A stretch of DNA of 64,000 nt from an uncultured Collinsella sp. (GCA_900757595.1 CAAEOL010000042.1:1-64000), one strand, 5' to 3'; counted from the stretch's first letter, positions 35,324 through 43,861 are shown. Notes: generated from the letters alone by a model not told the origin. Numbers and translations are program-made.

Positions 35324-36037
35324 ATGGCGGATTATCGCATCGTGCGCCTACTCGCAAAACAGGAGATACCGCTGCTGCTGGCGGTGCCAGCCGTGATGGC
35401 TGCGGCGTTGCTGGCGGGCGTCGAGCAGGCGGCGCTCGCCATGCTTGTCGTGGTGGCGCTGGTGCTTGCGCTGTTCTTTGCAGGCTACGAGGCGTCGCGA
35501 CCGGGCCTGCGCCAGATTATGCCAACGCTGGTTCTGGCGGCGTTGGCCGCGGCGGGGCGCATCTTGTTTGGCCCCATTCCCGACTTTAAACCCGTGAGTG
35601 CCATCGCCATTATCGCGGGGGCGACGCTTGGCCGCCGCAATGGTTTTATGGTTGGCGCGCTGGCGGCGCTGACCAGCAATTTCTCTTTTGGACAGGGCAT
35701 GTGGACGCCGTGGCAGATGTATGCTTGGGGGCTCGTGGGATACGTTGGCGGTGCGCTGGCGCATGCCGGCGCTTTTGATCGCGCCGATGGCACCGTGCGT
35801 ATGCCGGCGCTGCTGACCTACGGCTTTGCTTCGGGTTTGCTGTACGGCGTTGTGATCAACGCCTACGACATTATCGGTTTTGTTCAACCGCTCACGTGGG
35901 CGGGTGCCATGGCGCGTCTTGCCACCGCCGTACCGTTCGATATCACGCACGGCCTTGCGACCTGCGTGTTTTTGGTCGCCCTGTACAAGCCTTGGTGTCG
36001 CCGCATCAACCGAGTCGTCGTGAAGTACGGACTGTAG
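35324..36037 (+). CDS. ECF transporter S (substrate-binding) component
   Basis: A 237-aa membrane protein with about six hydrophobic segments. It has the S-component type pattern: ALAAAGRILFGPIPDFKPVSAIAIIAGATLGRRNGFMVGALAALTSNFSFGQGMWTPWQMYAWGLVGYVGG. It is the third gene of the ECF cluster, 4 bp after the EcfA stop, so it probably forms a dedicated transporter with them. The vitamin or metal carried is not evident; I saw no riboswitch upstream of the cluster. Confidence 0.85.
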   Translation: MADYRIVRLLAKQEIPLLLAVPAVMAAALLAGVEQAALAMLVVVALVLALFFAGYEASRPGLRQIMPTLVLAALAAAGRILFGPIPDFKPVSAIAIIAGATLGRRNGFMVGALAALTSNFSFGQGMWTPWQMYAWGLVGYVGGALAHAGAFDRADGTVRMPALLTYGFASGLLYGVVINAYDIIGFVQPLTWAGAMARLATAVPFDITHGLATCVFLVALYKPWCRRINRVVVKYGL

Positions 36038-36077
36038 GGCTGGTTGCGCCGGGGCGGGAATCAATACTGCCGAAGTG

Positions 36078-36243
36078 CCATTTTAAAACTATGCCGGTTT
36101 ACGGGGCCAGATTGGCACAAGCAGACCATGCCGGCTATTTTTGAAATAGAGCAAGCCGTTTACCTGCGGTTTTATTATTTCGGAATTGCGTATGGTTGGG
36201 GGTTCGCGATTTAGCCCCGTAAACTGGCATAGTTTTGGAATGG
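36078..36243. repeat. 166-bp element with 30-bp inverted ends
   Basis: Left arm 36078-36107 and right arm 36214-36243 share ACTATGCCGGTTTACGGGGC (27 of 30 bases pair). The 106-bp interior codes for nothing. It lies just after the ECF S gene. Confidence 0.8.
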
Positions 36244-36283
36244 CCGGCTGATATGACGGGCGTCGTGACCCTCAAGAGCCAAA

Positions 36284-36569
36284 TTGATCCGTTTTCTTCC
36301 GTCTCCAGACGTCCCCGGGGAATCAGCTGAACTCGCCCGCCACGAAATCAGCCTATCTACTACGTTTGACCCGACACCCCCAAACACAACCGCGTTTTAT
36401 GAAAAACCGCAGGCTTTCTACCTGCGGTTTTCTTTTTGCGTTGTTCGCTGTGGTTGAGGGTGGTGGCTTAAACGTAGTAGATGGGCGTGTTTCGTGGCGG
36501 ATGGGTCACGTGGATACCACCACGAGGCCCAAAATGATTCGTTTTCCTCCGTCCCCAGGGGATCAGCTG
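36284..36569. repeat. nested repeat: direct ends, inverted arms, inner terminator
   Basis: Outer direct repeats near 36284-36329 and 36534-36569 share GATYCGTTTTCYTCCGTC and GATCAGCTG-type words. Inside, inverted arms 36334-36367 and 36470-36504 share ATCTACTACGTTT and CCGCCACGAAA. A central hairpin (AAAACCGCAGG / CCTGCGGTTTT, 36403-36431) with T- and A-runs could terminate xthA on the minus strand. No gene lies in this 535-bp spacer. Confidence 0.75.
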
Positions 36570-36572
36570 GGG

Positions 36573-37391
36573 CTAGAGCTCTAGCGTGAGGGTGACGGGG
36601 CAGTGGTCGCTGCCGAAGATGTCGCCGCGGATGCCGGTGTCGCGTACGTTGTCGGCGATTGCGTCGCTTACCAGGAAGTAGTCGATGCGCCAGCCGGCGT
36701 TGTTCTTGCGGGCATTAAAGCGATAGCTCCACCAGCTGTAGACGCCCTCGACGTCGGGGTTTGCCGCGCGCCAGGTATCGGTAAAGCCGGCGTTGAGCAG
36801 CTCGGTAAACTTGCCGCGCTCCTCGTCCGAAAAGCCGGCGTTGCCGCGGTTGGACTTGGGGTTCTTAAGGTCGATCTCCTCGTGCGCCACGTTAAAGTCG
36901 CCGCAGGTCACGACGGGTTTGCCGGTCTCGCGCTCGAGCGCGTTCAAAAAGCCGCGGTAAGCATCGTCCCAGGCCATGCGCACGTCGATGCGGGCGAGTT
37001 CGTTTTGCGCGTTGGGAGTGTAGACATCCACAAGCCAGAACTTGTCGAACTCCAGCGCGCAGACGCGGCCCTCGGTTGCGGCTTGGGCGACGAGTACGGC
37101 CGCCTCGTTCTCGCCGGCGTAGGGTAGCAGTGCGTCGGCGTGCAGCACGCGCAGCGGTTCCTGGCGGCTAAAGACCGCAGTGCCCGAATAGCCTTTACGC
37201 TCGGCGTAGCTCCAGGTTTGGTGATAGCCGGGCAGGTCAATATCGACCTGGCCTTCTTGCAACTTGGTCTCTTGCAGCGCCAGGATATCGACGTCGAGTT
37301 CTTGCGCGATCTGGATAAAGCTCGGGTCCTTTTTGAGCACGGCGCGCAGGCCGTTGACGTTCCACGAGGCGAAAGTGTAAGTCTGAGGCAT
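36573..37391 (-). CDS. xthA: exodeoxyribonuclease III (AP endonuclease)
   Basis: A 272-aa DNA repair nuclease cutting at abasic sites. Signatures: FASWNVNGLRAVLKK, ILALQETKLQEGQ with the metal-binding Glu, KGYSGTAVFSR, VVTCGDFNVAHEEIDLKNPKSNRGNAGFSDEER, WWSYRFNARKNNAGWRIDYFLVS and GSDHCPVTLTL. Length fits the family. AAAGGACACC precedes the ATG. Confidence 0.95.
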   Translation of the reverse strand: MPQTYTFASWNVNGLRAVLKKDPSFIQIAQELDVDILALQETKLQEGQVDIDLPGYHQTWSYAERKGYSGTAVFSRQEPLRVLHADALLPYAGENEAAVLVAQAATEGRVCALEFDKFWLVDVYTPNAQNELARIDVRMAWDDAYRGFLNALERETGKPVVTCGDFNVAHEEIDLKNPKSNRGNAGFSDEERGKFTELLNAGFTDTWRAANPDVEGVYSWWSYRFNARKNNAGWRIDYFLVSDAIADNVRDTGIRGDIFGSDHCPVTLTLEL

Positions 37392-37526
37392 GGTGTCCTT
37401 TCGACGGGGTTGGCAGGCTTAAGATTAGCGCAACAGGGGCGGGGTGGGCTCCGCGCATGCTGACTTAAAGGTCGCATGCTGGGACATCGCCCGACGCCGC
37501 CCGATCAACAAGGACGGAGGGCTCAT

Positions 37527-38279
37527 ATGACGCAGGCAATATCGGACCCCAGGCAGGCGTCCGCCGCGCTGGCGGATCTGTTTGACACCCACAAGCGCGT
37601 GGTCTTCTTTGGCGGCGCTGGTGTTTCCACGGCAAGTGGCATCCCCGATTTCCGCAGCGTGGACGGCCTGTATCACCAGCAGTTTGCCTACCCGCCCGAG
37701 ACTATGCTCTCGCATAGCTTTTATGAGACACATCCGGCCGAGTTCTTCGACTTTTACCGCACCAAGATGATCGCGCTTAACGCTAAGCCCAACCGCTGTC
37801 ACACCAAGCTGGCCGAGCTGGAGCGCGCCGGCAAGCTTGATGCCGTGGTGACGCAAAACATCGACGGCTTGCATCAGATGGCGGGCTCGCAGCGCGTGTT
37901 CGAGCTGCACGGATCGGTCCATCGCAACATTTGCCAGTCGTGCGGCGCGGTCTATAGCGCCGAGTGGATTTGCTCGCGCGAGCACGAGGACGCCGCGGGC
38001 GTGCCCGTGTGCCCCGCGTGCGGTGGTCGCATCAAGCCCGATGTGGTGCTCTACGAAGAGCCGCTCGACGAGCATGTGTTGACCGGTGCCGTTGCCGCCA
38101 TTGCCGCGGCCGATGCCCTCATTGTGGGTGGGACCTCGCTCGTGGTGTATCCGGCGGCAGGCCTTACGCGTTACTTTACTGGCGATACGCTGGCCATTTG
38201 CAATTTGGCGCCTACCGATCAGGATGCAAATGCCGACCTGCTGATTTCTTGCGACATCGCGGCCGCGTTTGCGTTCTAG
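37527..38279 (+). CDS. Sir2-family NAD-dependent protein deacylase
   Basis: A 250-aa sirtuin removing acyl groups from lysines with NAD+. Seen: FFGGAGVSTASGIPDFRSVDGLY, the catalytic region VVTQNIDGLHQMAGS and ELHGS (active-site His), and a Zn site CQSCGAVYS...CPACGGRIKPDVVLYEE. The ATG at 37527 follows GGACGGAGGG. It resembles CobB-type bacterial sirtuins. Confidence 0.94.
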   Translation: MTQAISDPRQASAALADLFDTHKRVVFFGGAGVSTASGIPDFRSVDGLYHQQFAYPPETMLSHSFYETHPAEFFDFYRTKMIALNAKPNRCHTKLAELERAGKLDAVVTQNIDGLHQMAGSQRVFELHGSVHRNICQSCGAVYSAEWICSREHEDAAGVPVCPACGGRIKPDVVLYEEPLDEHVLTGAVAAIAAADALIVGGTSLVVYPAAGLTRYFTGDTLAICNLAPTDQDANADLLISCDIAAAFAF

Positions 38280-38374
38280 CCCGTGTGCGCGGATACAATA
38301 GAAAGACTGAGTGCAAAGCGACCCCGCCGCCAGCTCCCCAAGCTCGGCGGCGTGGGCATTTTAGGAGGATGTTC

Positions 38375-40105
38375 ATGGCGAACGACAGCAAGACATGGCG
38401 GTGCGGAAAGTATGAGCTCAGCTTTGACCGTCCGCGCATCATGGGCGTCCTCAACGTGACGCCCGATTCGTTTAGCGACGGCGGGGAGCACTTCGACCCG
38501 GATGCCGCCATCGAGTACGGCCTGGCGATGCTTGACGCCGGCGCCGACATCATCGACGTGGGCGGTGAGTCCACGCGCCCCGGCTTTACCCCGGTTAATC
38601 CCGACGAGGAGGCTCGCCGCGTGCTGCCCGTGGTGCGCGCGCTGGCCAAAGAGGGCGCCATCGTCTCGATCGACACGCGCCACGTGGCGGTTGCCAAGGC
38701 GGCCGTGCGCTGCGGCGCCTCGATCGTCAACGACGTGACGGGCTTCACCGACCCCAAGATGGTCGAGTTTGTTAAGACGAGCACCTGCGGCGTCATCGTG
38801 ATGCATGCCGGCGAGGTCGCCGCGCCTACACGCACGCACGCAACGGTGCAGCTCGATACCTCGGCTGCGGCGTTTGTTGCCGAGAAGGCGCGCGAGGCGG
38901 CTGCCGAGGCCGCGCGTGAGGCTGAGAAGCCGGCTCGCCGCCGTCGCGGCAAGTTGCTGGGCGAGCCTAAGCCGGAGGCCAAGCTTCCGGGCGGCGTGGT
39001 GCAGCCCTCGTTGCCGTTTGGCGATCCGGAGCCCGCGACCGAGCCTGCAAGCGAGCAGGAGACGCCGGCCGCCGAGCAGGCTGCTGCCGCCGAGACCGTC
39101 GCGCCCGCGCCCGAGGCCACCGAGGCCGCATCGGAGCCCAATGACCGCCTGGCCGCCATGATGCGCCGCAGCGCCCGCCGCGAGGAAGCCTACGTGCCCA
39201 CCTCGCAGCTCCGCCGCTTCACCCTGCCCGATTCGGCGCCCATCATGCGCCGCGTCATGGGCTTTCTGTCCGACCAGGCCCGCGCGCTCATCCACGCCGG
39301 CGTGTCGCGCGACCGCATCTGCATTGATCCCGGTCCGGGCTTTGGCAAGACGGCCAACGAGGACATCGTCATCCAGCGCGAGACTGCCAAGATGGCGTCA
39401 CTGGGTTATCCGCTCATGTGCGCCGTATCGCGCAAGCGCTTTGTGGGCGCCGTCTCGGGCGTGACCGAGGCCGCCGAGCGCGATGCCGCTACGTTTGGCG
39501 TGTGCCTGGGCGCCATCCAGGCCGGTGCCAACATTGTGCGCGTGCACGACGCCGCGGGCTTTGCGCAGTTCCTGAACGGCTACTGGGCGGTTGCCAAGCC
39601 GCAGCCGCGCCGCGCGTTTGTGGCCGTGGGCTCCAACCTGGGGCATCGCTGTGACAACATCCGCGCCGCACGCGACATGATCGCCGAGATTCCACTCACC
39701 TGCGTGTCCAACTCCTCCAAGATCTACGAGAGCGAGCCGGCCTACGAGACGCGCCAGGACGCGTTTGCCAACGCCGTCATCGAGATCAAGACCGAGCTGG
39801 CGCCGCTGGTGCTGCTCGACGAGCTCATGAAGATCGAGGCCGAGCTGGGCCGCGACCGTTCCAAGAAGGCCAAGGCCAACGGCCCGCGCACCATCGACTT
39901 GGACCTGCTGTGGATGGACGGCGAGACCCACGGCGGCAAGAAGCTGCGCCTGCCGCATCCGCTGATCGGCGAGCGTGACTTTGTGCTGGTGCCGCTCGAG
40001 GACCTGATGCACGACCCGGCTCGGTTCTTCCGCTACAACGGCGTCGAGGTCAAGGAGCCCGAGGATCGCGTGGGCCATATCGTGGGCGAATTGGGGCGTA
40101 TGTAG
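38375..40105 (+). CDS. dihydropteroate synthase - HPPK fusion (FolP-FolK) with a long insert
   Basis: A 576-aa bifunctional folate enzyme. FolP part: IMGVLNVTPDSFSDGG, GADIIDVGGESTRPG, IVNDVTGF, VIVMHAG, then IDPGPGFGKT and LMCAVSRKRFVG. FolK part (about 410-560): FVAVGSNLGHRCDNIRAA and GPRTIDLDLLW. Between VIVMHAG and the IDPGPGFGKT motif lies an insert of roughly 120 residues (about 150-270), rich in Ala, Glu, Pro and Arg, absent from usual DHPS. The ATG at 38375 is preferred over 38369 on ribosome-site spacing. Confidence 0.92.
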   Translation: MANDSKTWRCGKYELSFDRPRIMGVLNVTPDSFSDGGEHFDPDAAIEYGLAMLDAGADIIDVGGESTRPGFTPVNPDEEARRVLPVVRALAKEGAIVSIDTRHVAVAKAAVRCGASIVNDVTGFTDPKMVEFVKTSTCGVIVMHAGEVAAPTRTHATVQLDTSAAAFVAEKAREAAAEAAREAEKPARRRRGKLLGEPKPEAKLPGGVVQPSLPFGDPEPATEPASEQETPAAEQAAAAETVAPAPEATEAASEPNDRLAAMMRRSARREEAYVPTSQLRRFTLPDSAPIMRRVMGFLSDQARALIHAGVSRDRICIDPGPGFGKTANEDIVIQRETAKMASLGYPLMCAVSRKRFVGAVSGVTEAAERDAATFGVCLGAIQAGANIVRVHDAAGFAQFLNGYWAVAKPQPRRAFVAVGSNLGHRCDNIRAARDMIAEIPLTCVSNSSKIYESEPAYETRQDAFANAVIEIKTELAPLVLLDELMKIEAELGRDRSKKAKANGPRTIDLDLLWMDGETHGGKKLRLPHPLIGERDFVLVPLEDLMHDPARFFRYNGVEVKEPEDRVGHIVGELGRM

Positions 40106-40807
40106 ATGATCGAGATGAATGCTGTTGCCGCTGGCACCGAGCTCGACGCGGCGCGTGACGCGGGCCGCGAGGGCGTGTCCGCGGGCTGGTGCGCGTGGAG
40201 CGTGGGCGATGCTTCGCTGACGTTTTCGCTGGTTGTGCGCCCCGATGTGAACATGCACGCCTTCCACGGCCTGCCGTTTGTGGCCGCGATGGGCATGATG
40301 GACGCGCTCGTGGGCACGGCTTCGACGCCGGGGTTGGGCCTTGCCGGTAAAGTGGGTATCCAGTGGCCGAGCGATATCGTGTGCGGTGCGCCTGCGTTTG
40401 AGGCGTCGCTCGCGCGTGTTGCCGTGAACGGCGGTGCCGGTGCTGCGGGCATGTTTGCCGCGGTGACGGTTGATATTGAGCGTGCGGCGCTGGGTGAGCT
40501 TGGCGTGGATATGGCAGATGAGGCGCTGATCGAGGCATTGGCCGCCGCTGTGCTGACCCGCGTTGACGCCTGGGCGGTTGCCGCCAACACGCCGCAGGGC
40601 GCTGCCGGCCCGCTGGCTCCGGTGCTGGGCGAGTACTTTGACATGGTGCCACTGCTGGGTCGTCAGGTCGCGGCGGTGTCGCCCAACGGTTTGCCGCTTG
40701 CGGTCGGTGTGTTTGCGGGCCTGGACATCTGGGGTCGCGCGACCATCAAGACCGATGCCGGCGAGCAGGAGTTTCCGCCCGAGGCCGTACGGATTCGCGG
40801 ACTGTAA
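40106..40807 (+). CDS. biotin/lipoate ligase-like protein, probably divergent
   Basis: A 233-aa protein whose middle resembles a BirA catalytic domain: LTFSLVVRPDVNMHAFHGLPFVAAMGMMDAL then KVGIQWPSDIVC (compare the KWPND motif), with a small C-terminal SH3-like part (GVFAGLDIWGRATIKTDAGEQEFPPEAVRI). The GRGRxGR biotinyl-AMP loop of true biotin ligases is not present. It starts directly after the folP-folK stop and may be co-transcribed. Ligase activity is doubtful. Confidence 0.6.
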   Translation: MIEMNAVAAGTELDAARDAGREGVSAGWCAWSVGDASLTFSLVVRPDVNMHAFHGLPFVAAMGMMDALVGTASTPGLGLAGKVGIQWPSDIVCGAPAFEASLARVAVNGGAGAAGMFAAVTVDIERAALGELGVDMADEALIEALAAAVLTRVDAWAVAANTPQGAAGPLAPVLGEYFDMVPLLGRQVAAVSPNGLPLAVGVFAGLDIWGRATIKTDAGEQEFPPEAVRIRGL

Positions 40808-40905
40808 CGCGAGGCGCCCGCGCTCAAAGATAACGATGACAACGAAGCCCTCTTCGGCCTGTGCTGGGGAGGGTTTCGCCTATCTGGGGAATGGGTTGCC
40901 AGCGC

Positions 40906-40948
40906 CCTATTCCTCAAAACTGAAAAATTTTCGTTTTTGAGGAATAGG
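40906..40948. repeat. ATPase-associated palindrome copy 1
   Basis: A 43-bp near-perfect palindrome: TATTCCTCAAAACTGAAAA / TTTTCGTTTTTGAGGAATA with outer CC/GG. One of three copies around the DUF4143 gene at 41060. Confidence 0.9.
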
Positions 40949-40991
40949 ATTAAGGCGGCTCGGTCTTTCGCGAGGTATATTCGCTATAGAG

Positions 40992-41033
40992 CCTATTCCT
41001 CAAAACTGAAAATTTTTCAGTTTTGAGGAATAG
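40992..41033. repeat. ATPase-associated palindrome copy 2
   Basis: A 42-bp copy, more symmetric at the centre than copy 1 (CTGAAAATTTTTCAG), 27 bp before the ATPase start codon and close to its ribosome site, so it could overlap the promoter. Confidence 0.9.
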
Positions 41034-41059
41034 CGATAAAAGACCGCGAGGAGGCCCCG

Positions 41060-42256
41060 ATGAAACTCATCAATAGAACGTCATATATGGACACGTTGAC
41101 GAGTCTTATTGGCGTGCCGGACATCAAGGTCATCACGGGCATCCGTCGTAGCGGTAAATCAAAATTGCTCGAGGCCCTCCGCGATTACGTGGAGGCACAT
41201 CTGTCCAATTCGAATGTCATCCATATCAACTACAACCTCGATGAGTTCGAGAACCTGCTCGAGTATCACGCGCTGCTCGCCTATGTAAAAGAGCATCGAG
41301 TGTCCGGCAAACAAAACTTTCTGCTTATCGATGAAGTTCAGATGTGCGACGGTTTTGAGCGTGCGATCAATAGCCTTCACGCATCCGAGCAGTACGACAT
41401 ATTCATTACCGGATCGAATGCCTTTTTGCTGTCGAGCGATCTGTCGACGCTCTTTACGGGGCGTACGTTCGAGATCGAGGTTTTCCCATTCTCGTTTGAG
41501 GAGTATCGTCTCTATGGCGACGAGGGCGAGGTCGACCGCGACTTCGATGAGTACGCGAGAACCGGCGGTATGTCCGGCTCTTACCCTTATCCACTGCAGG
41601 AGCAGCGCTATCAATATCTCTCCAACGTCTTCAAGACGCTCATTGTGAGAGATATCGTGCAGCGGCATAACGTGAGAAACGAATCGGCGCTGCTGCGCAT
41701 TGCCGATTACATGATGGACAACGTTTCCAACATTACGTCGGCACGCAACATTACTGATGCATTAAATGCGGATGGGTTAAAGATTACGAACAAGACGGTC
41801 GGCACGTACATGGGGTACCTGTGCGATGCGTTTGCCTTCTATAAAGTTCGTCGGTACGACATTCGCGGCAAAAAATACCTTAAGAGCGGCGAGAAGTACT
41901 ATCTGGCGGACCATGCGTTTAAATATGCGCTTCTTGGTACACGTGATATGGATTGGGGGCGCGTATACGAGAACATGGTGGCAATCGAGCTGCTGCGTCG
42001 CGGATACGAGGTATACGTCGGCGTGCTCTATAAAAAGGAAATAGACTTTGTAGCAATCAAGCGGAGCGAGAAACTCTACATTCAGGTGAGCGACGACATC
42101 AGCTCGGATAAGACATTTGAACGCGAGATTTCGCCACTGCTGAGCATTGGCGATGCGTATCCCAAGATGATTCTCGCCCGCACGCATCACGAGGCCACGG
42201 ATCGCGACGGAGTGCAGATCGTGGACCTGGCGAGGTGGTTGTGCGGCGAGGCGTAG
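41060..42256 (+). CDS. AAA ATPase with DUF4143 domain, copy 1
   Basis: A 398-aa AAA_14/DUF4143 protein. Walker A is GIRRSGKSKL (about 27-36) and Walker B FLLIDEVQMCDGFERAI. Sensor TGSNAFLLSSDLSTLFTGRTFEIEVFPFSFEEY is typical. The C-terminal part (about 215-395) holds the nuclease-like end with EIDFVAIKRSEKLYIQVSDD, where the usual ExK of PD-(D/E)xK is QxS or absent. Family function is unsettled. It is flanked on both sides by copies of one palindrome (40906, 40992, 42264). GAGGAGGCCCCG precedes the ATG. Confidence 0.9.
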   Translation: MKLINRTSYMDTLTSLIGVPDIKVITGIRRSGKSKLLEALRDYVEAHLSNSNVIHINYNLDEFENLLEYHALLAYVKEHRVSGKQNFLLIDEVQMCDGFERAINSLHASEQYDIFITGSNAFLLSSDLSTLFTGRTFEIEVFPFSFEEYRLYGDEGEVDRDFDEYARTGGMSGSYPYPLQEQRYQYLSNVFKTLIVRDIVQRHNVRNESALLRIADYMMDNVSNITSARNITDALNADGLKITNKTVGTYMGYLCDAFAFYKVRRYDIRGKKYLKSGEKYYLADHAFKYALLGTRDMDWGRVYENMVAIELLRRGYEVYVGVLYKKEIDFVAIKRSEKLYIQVSDDISSDKTFEREISPLLSIGDAYPKMILARTHHEATDRDGVQIVDLARWLCGEA

Positions 42257-42263
42257 CAGAAAG

Positions 42264-42306
42264 CCTATTCCTCAAAACTGAAAAAATTTCGTTTTTGAGG
42301 AATAGG
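42264..42306. repeat. ATPase-associated palindrome copy 3
   Basis: A 43-bp copy of the same palindrome, 8 bp after the ATPase stop codon, with centre CTGAAAAAATTTCG. No T-tail typical of a terminator. Confidence 0.88.
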
Positions 42307-42361
42307 ACCGATGCATTGCTTAGTCCGCCGCTCGCGCCCGTGCTCGACTTAAGCCCCTGCC

Positions 42362-43135
42362 TTACCCCAGCTCCTGCATGCGGCGGTAGATTTCGCAGAT
42401 GCCCTTGATGGTGAGCTGTCCGTCGACCACGTCGAAGGCATCGGTCGAATCGGCGACGATGCCGGCGAGACCGCCCGTGGCGATAACGGTGGCATCCTCG
42501 CGGCCCAGCTCGCGCTTCATGCGCTCGACCAGGCCCTCGGCCATGGCAGCAGCGCCCACCACGGCGCCGACCTTGATGCACTCCTCGGTATCGCGGCCGA
42601 TGGCATGCTCGGGCGCCTCGAGCGGCACGCTGGCGAGCTTGGCGGCACGGGCGGCAAGCGCGTCCATGGAGATGCGGATGCCCGGCGCGATCGCTCCGCC
42701 AATGTAATAACCGTCCTCATCGATGACGTCGATATTGGTCGCGGTGCCAAAGTCCACCACGATTGCCGGCGCGCCGTAGAAAGTTTCGGCCGCAACGGCG
42801 TTAGCGACGCGATCGGCGCCTACGGCTTGGGGACGCGCCGCGCGCAGCTTGGTCACGGCGGCCGTCTGCGGCCCGATGACGATGGCGTCTGCGGCAATGC
42901 GGTCGGCCACGGCGTGCCACTCGCGCGAGAGCTGCGGCACCACGCCCGCAAAGGCGATCGCGTCAACCGCATCGAGCGAGAGGCCGTACATCTTAAAGAA
43001 ACCCATCAGGCGCACGTGGATCTCGTCGGCGGTATAGGAGCGGTCGGTGGGCATGCGCCACGACTGCACCAGCTCGTCTCCGTCGAACAGGCCCATGGCC
43101 GTCTGCGTGTTTCCCATATCGATAGCGAGCAGCAT
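42362..43135 (-). CDS. coaX: type III pantothenate kinase
   Basis: A 257-aa kinase for the first step of CoA synthesis. Seen: LLAIDMGNTQTAMGLFDGDEL, FAGVVPQL, GADRVANAVAA, VVDFGTATNIDVID and YIGGAIAPGIRIS. The start at 43135 follows GGGAG; the frame reads on to 43495 without family support and would cross the tRNA. Confidence 0.94.
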   Translation of the reverse strand: MLLAIDMGNTQTAMGLFDGDELVQSWRMPTDRSYTADEIHVRLMGFFKMYGLSLDAVDAIAFAGVVPQLSREWHAVADRIAADAIVIGPQTAAVTKLRAARPQAVGADRVANAVAAETFYGAPAIVVDFGTATNIDVIDEDGYYIGGAIAPGIRISMDALAARAAKLASVPLEAPEHAIGRDTEECIKVGAVVGAAAMAEGLVERMKRELGREDATVIATGGLAGIVADSTDAFDVVDGQLTIKGICEIYRRMQELG

Positions 43136-43271
43136 GTCTACTCCCAGTGTTGGCATAAAAGGACGCGCACCATTGTATACGCGCCGTCGACGGCGCTCGG
43201 CCGCGATTCGTTTACGGTGATAGGGGCTGAGGGGTTTAAATATGAAGGAATTATGCTCTACGAGATTTTCC

Positions 43272-43300
43272 TTGCCGTTTACCGAACTCCCGCGTAATAT
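43272..43300 (+). promoter_or_regulatory. sigma-70 type promoter of the tRNA gene
   Basis: TTGCCG at 43272-43277 and TAATAT at 43295-43300, 17 bp apart, 31 bp before the tRNA. Confidence 0.65.
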
Positions 43301-43331
43301 TCTTTCTTGCGCACATGAGGCGCCCAGACAT

Positions 43332-43408
43332 TGCGGGGTGGAGCAGTCTGGTAGCTCGCCGGGCTCATAACCCGGAGGTCGTAGGTTCAAATCCTGCCCC
43401 CGCGACCA
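43332..43408 (+). tRNA. initiator tRNA-fMet (CAT)
   Basis: A 77-nt cloverleaf with CCA encoded. The anticodon stem-loop CCGGGCTCATAACCCGG has the three G-C pairs diagnostic of initiators and anticodon CAT. D arm GAGC...GCTC, T arm GTAGG TTCAAAT CCTGC. The acceptor reads TGCGGGG/CCCCGCG, so position 1-72 is a T-G wobble instead of the usual C-A type mismatch. Confidence 0.95.
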
Positions 43409-43417
43409 AGAACTTGC

Positions 43418-43448
43418 AGCTCGTCGGCCTAGCCGGCGAGCTTTTTTG
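43418..43448 (+). terminator. terminator of the tRNA gene
   Basis: AGCTCGTCGGC / GCCGGCGAGCT stem followed by TTTTTT, 10 bp after the tRNA. Confidence 0.85.
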
Positions 43449-43498
43449 TTATTCCGGGACCGTGTTTTCGGTCCAATTCCCAACCTCTCAATCAAAGA

Positions 43499-43714
43499 TC
43501 TCGATCTGTAACATCTAGACCCGATTTGGGCGGCTAGATGTTACAGATCGAGATATACCGGTGGATTGGGTCCCGTTTGTCTAAATCTATAACACGAGGG
43601 ACGGATTTCGCCGAGTTGTTGTTATAGATTGAGATTTTCTAGCAGGCGGGTCCCGTTTGTCTCGATCTGTAACAGTAAGACCCGATTTTGCCGCGTAACT
43701 GTTACAGATTGAGA
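43499..43714. repeat. array B: three 55-bp palindromes, 81/80-bp offsets
   Basis: Units at 43499-43553, 43580-43634 and 43660-43714. Outer 15-bp arms are TCTCGATCTGTAACA / TGTTACAGATYGAGA. Unit 2 carries TATAAC with the matching GTTATA, a paired change that keeps the stem. Centres are 25 nt and variable; spacers are 26 and 25 bp, and both contain GGGTCCCGTTTG just before the next unit. Otherwise the 453-bp spacer is gene-free. Confidence 0.9.
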
Positions 43715-43861
43715 TAAACCGACGGGCCGCCCCGCCCATCCCCATCCACCCGCCGCCACCTGATATTCGCCGATTTCCGTTGCGCCACTGTGCTCCCATG
43801 CCATATCCTCTAGACAACTACGCGGCATCATCGCCGCCGCGCCTACAAGAGAGGAATGTCC

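Noticed and set aside
43499..43714. CRISPR array at the palindrome triplet
   Set aside because: Only three units, each a 55-bp palindrome with a variable centre, no constant direct repeat of CRISPR type and no cas genes in the window.
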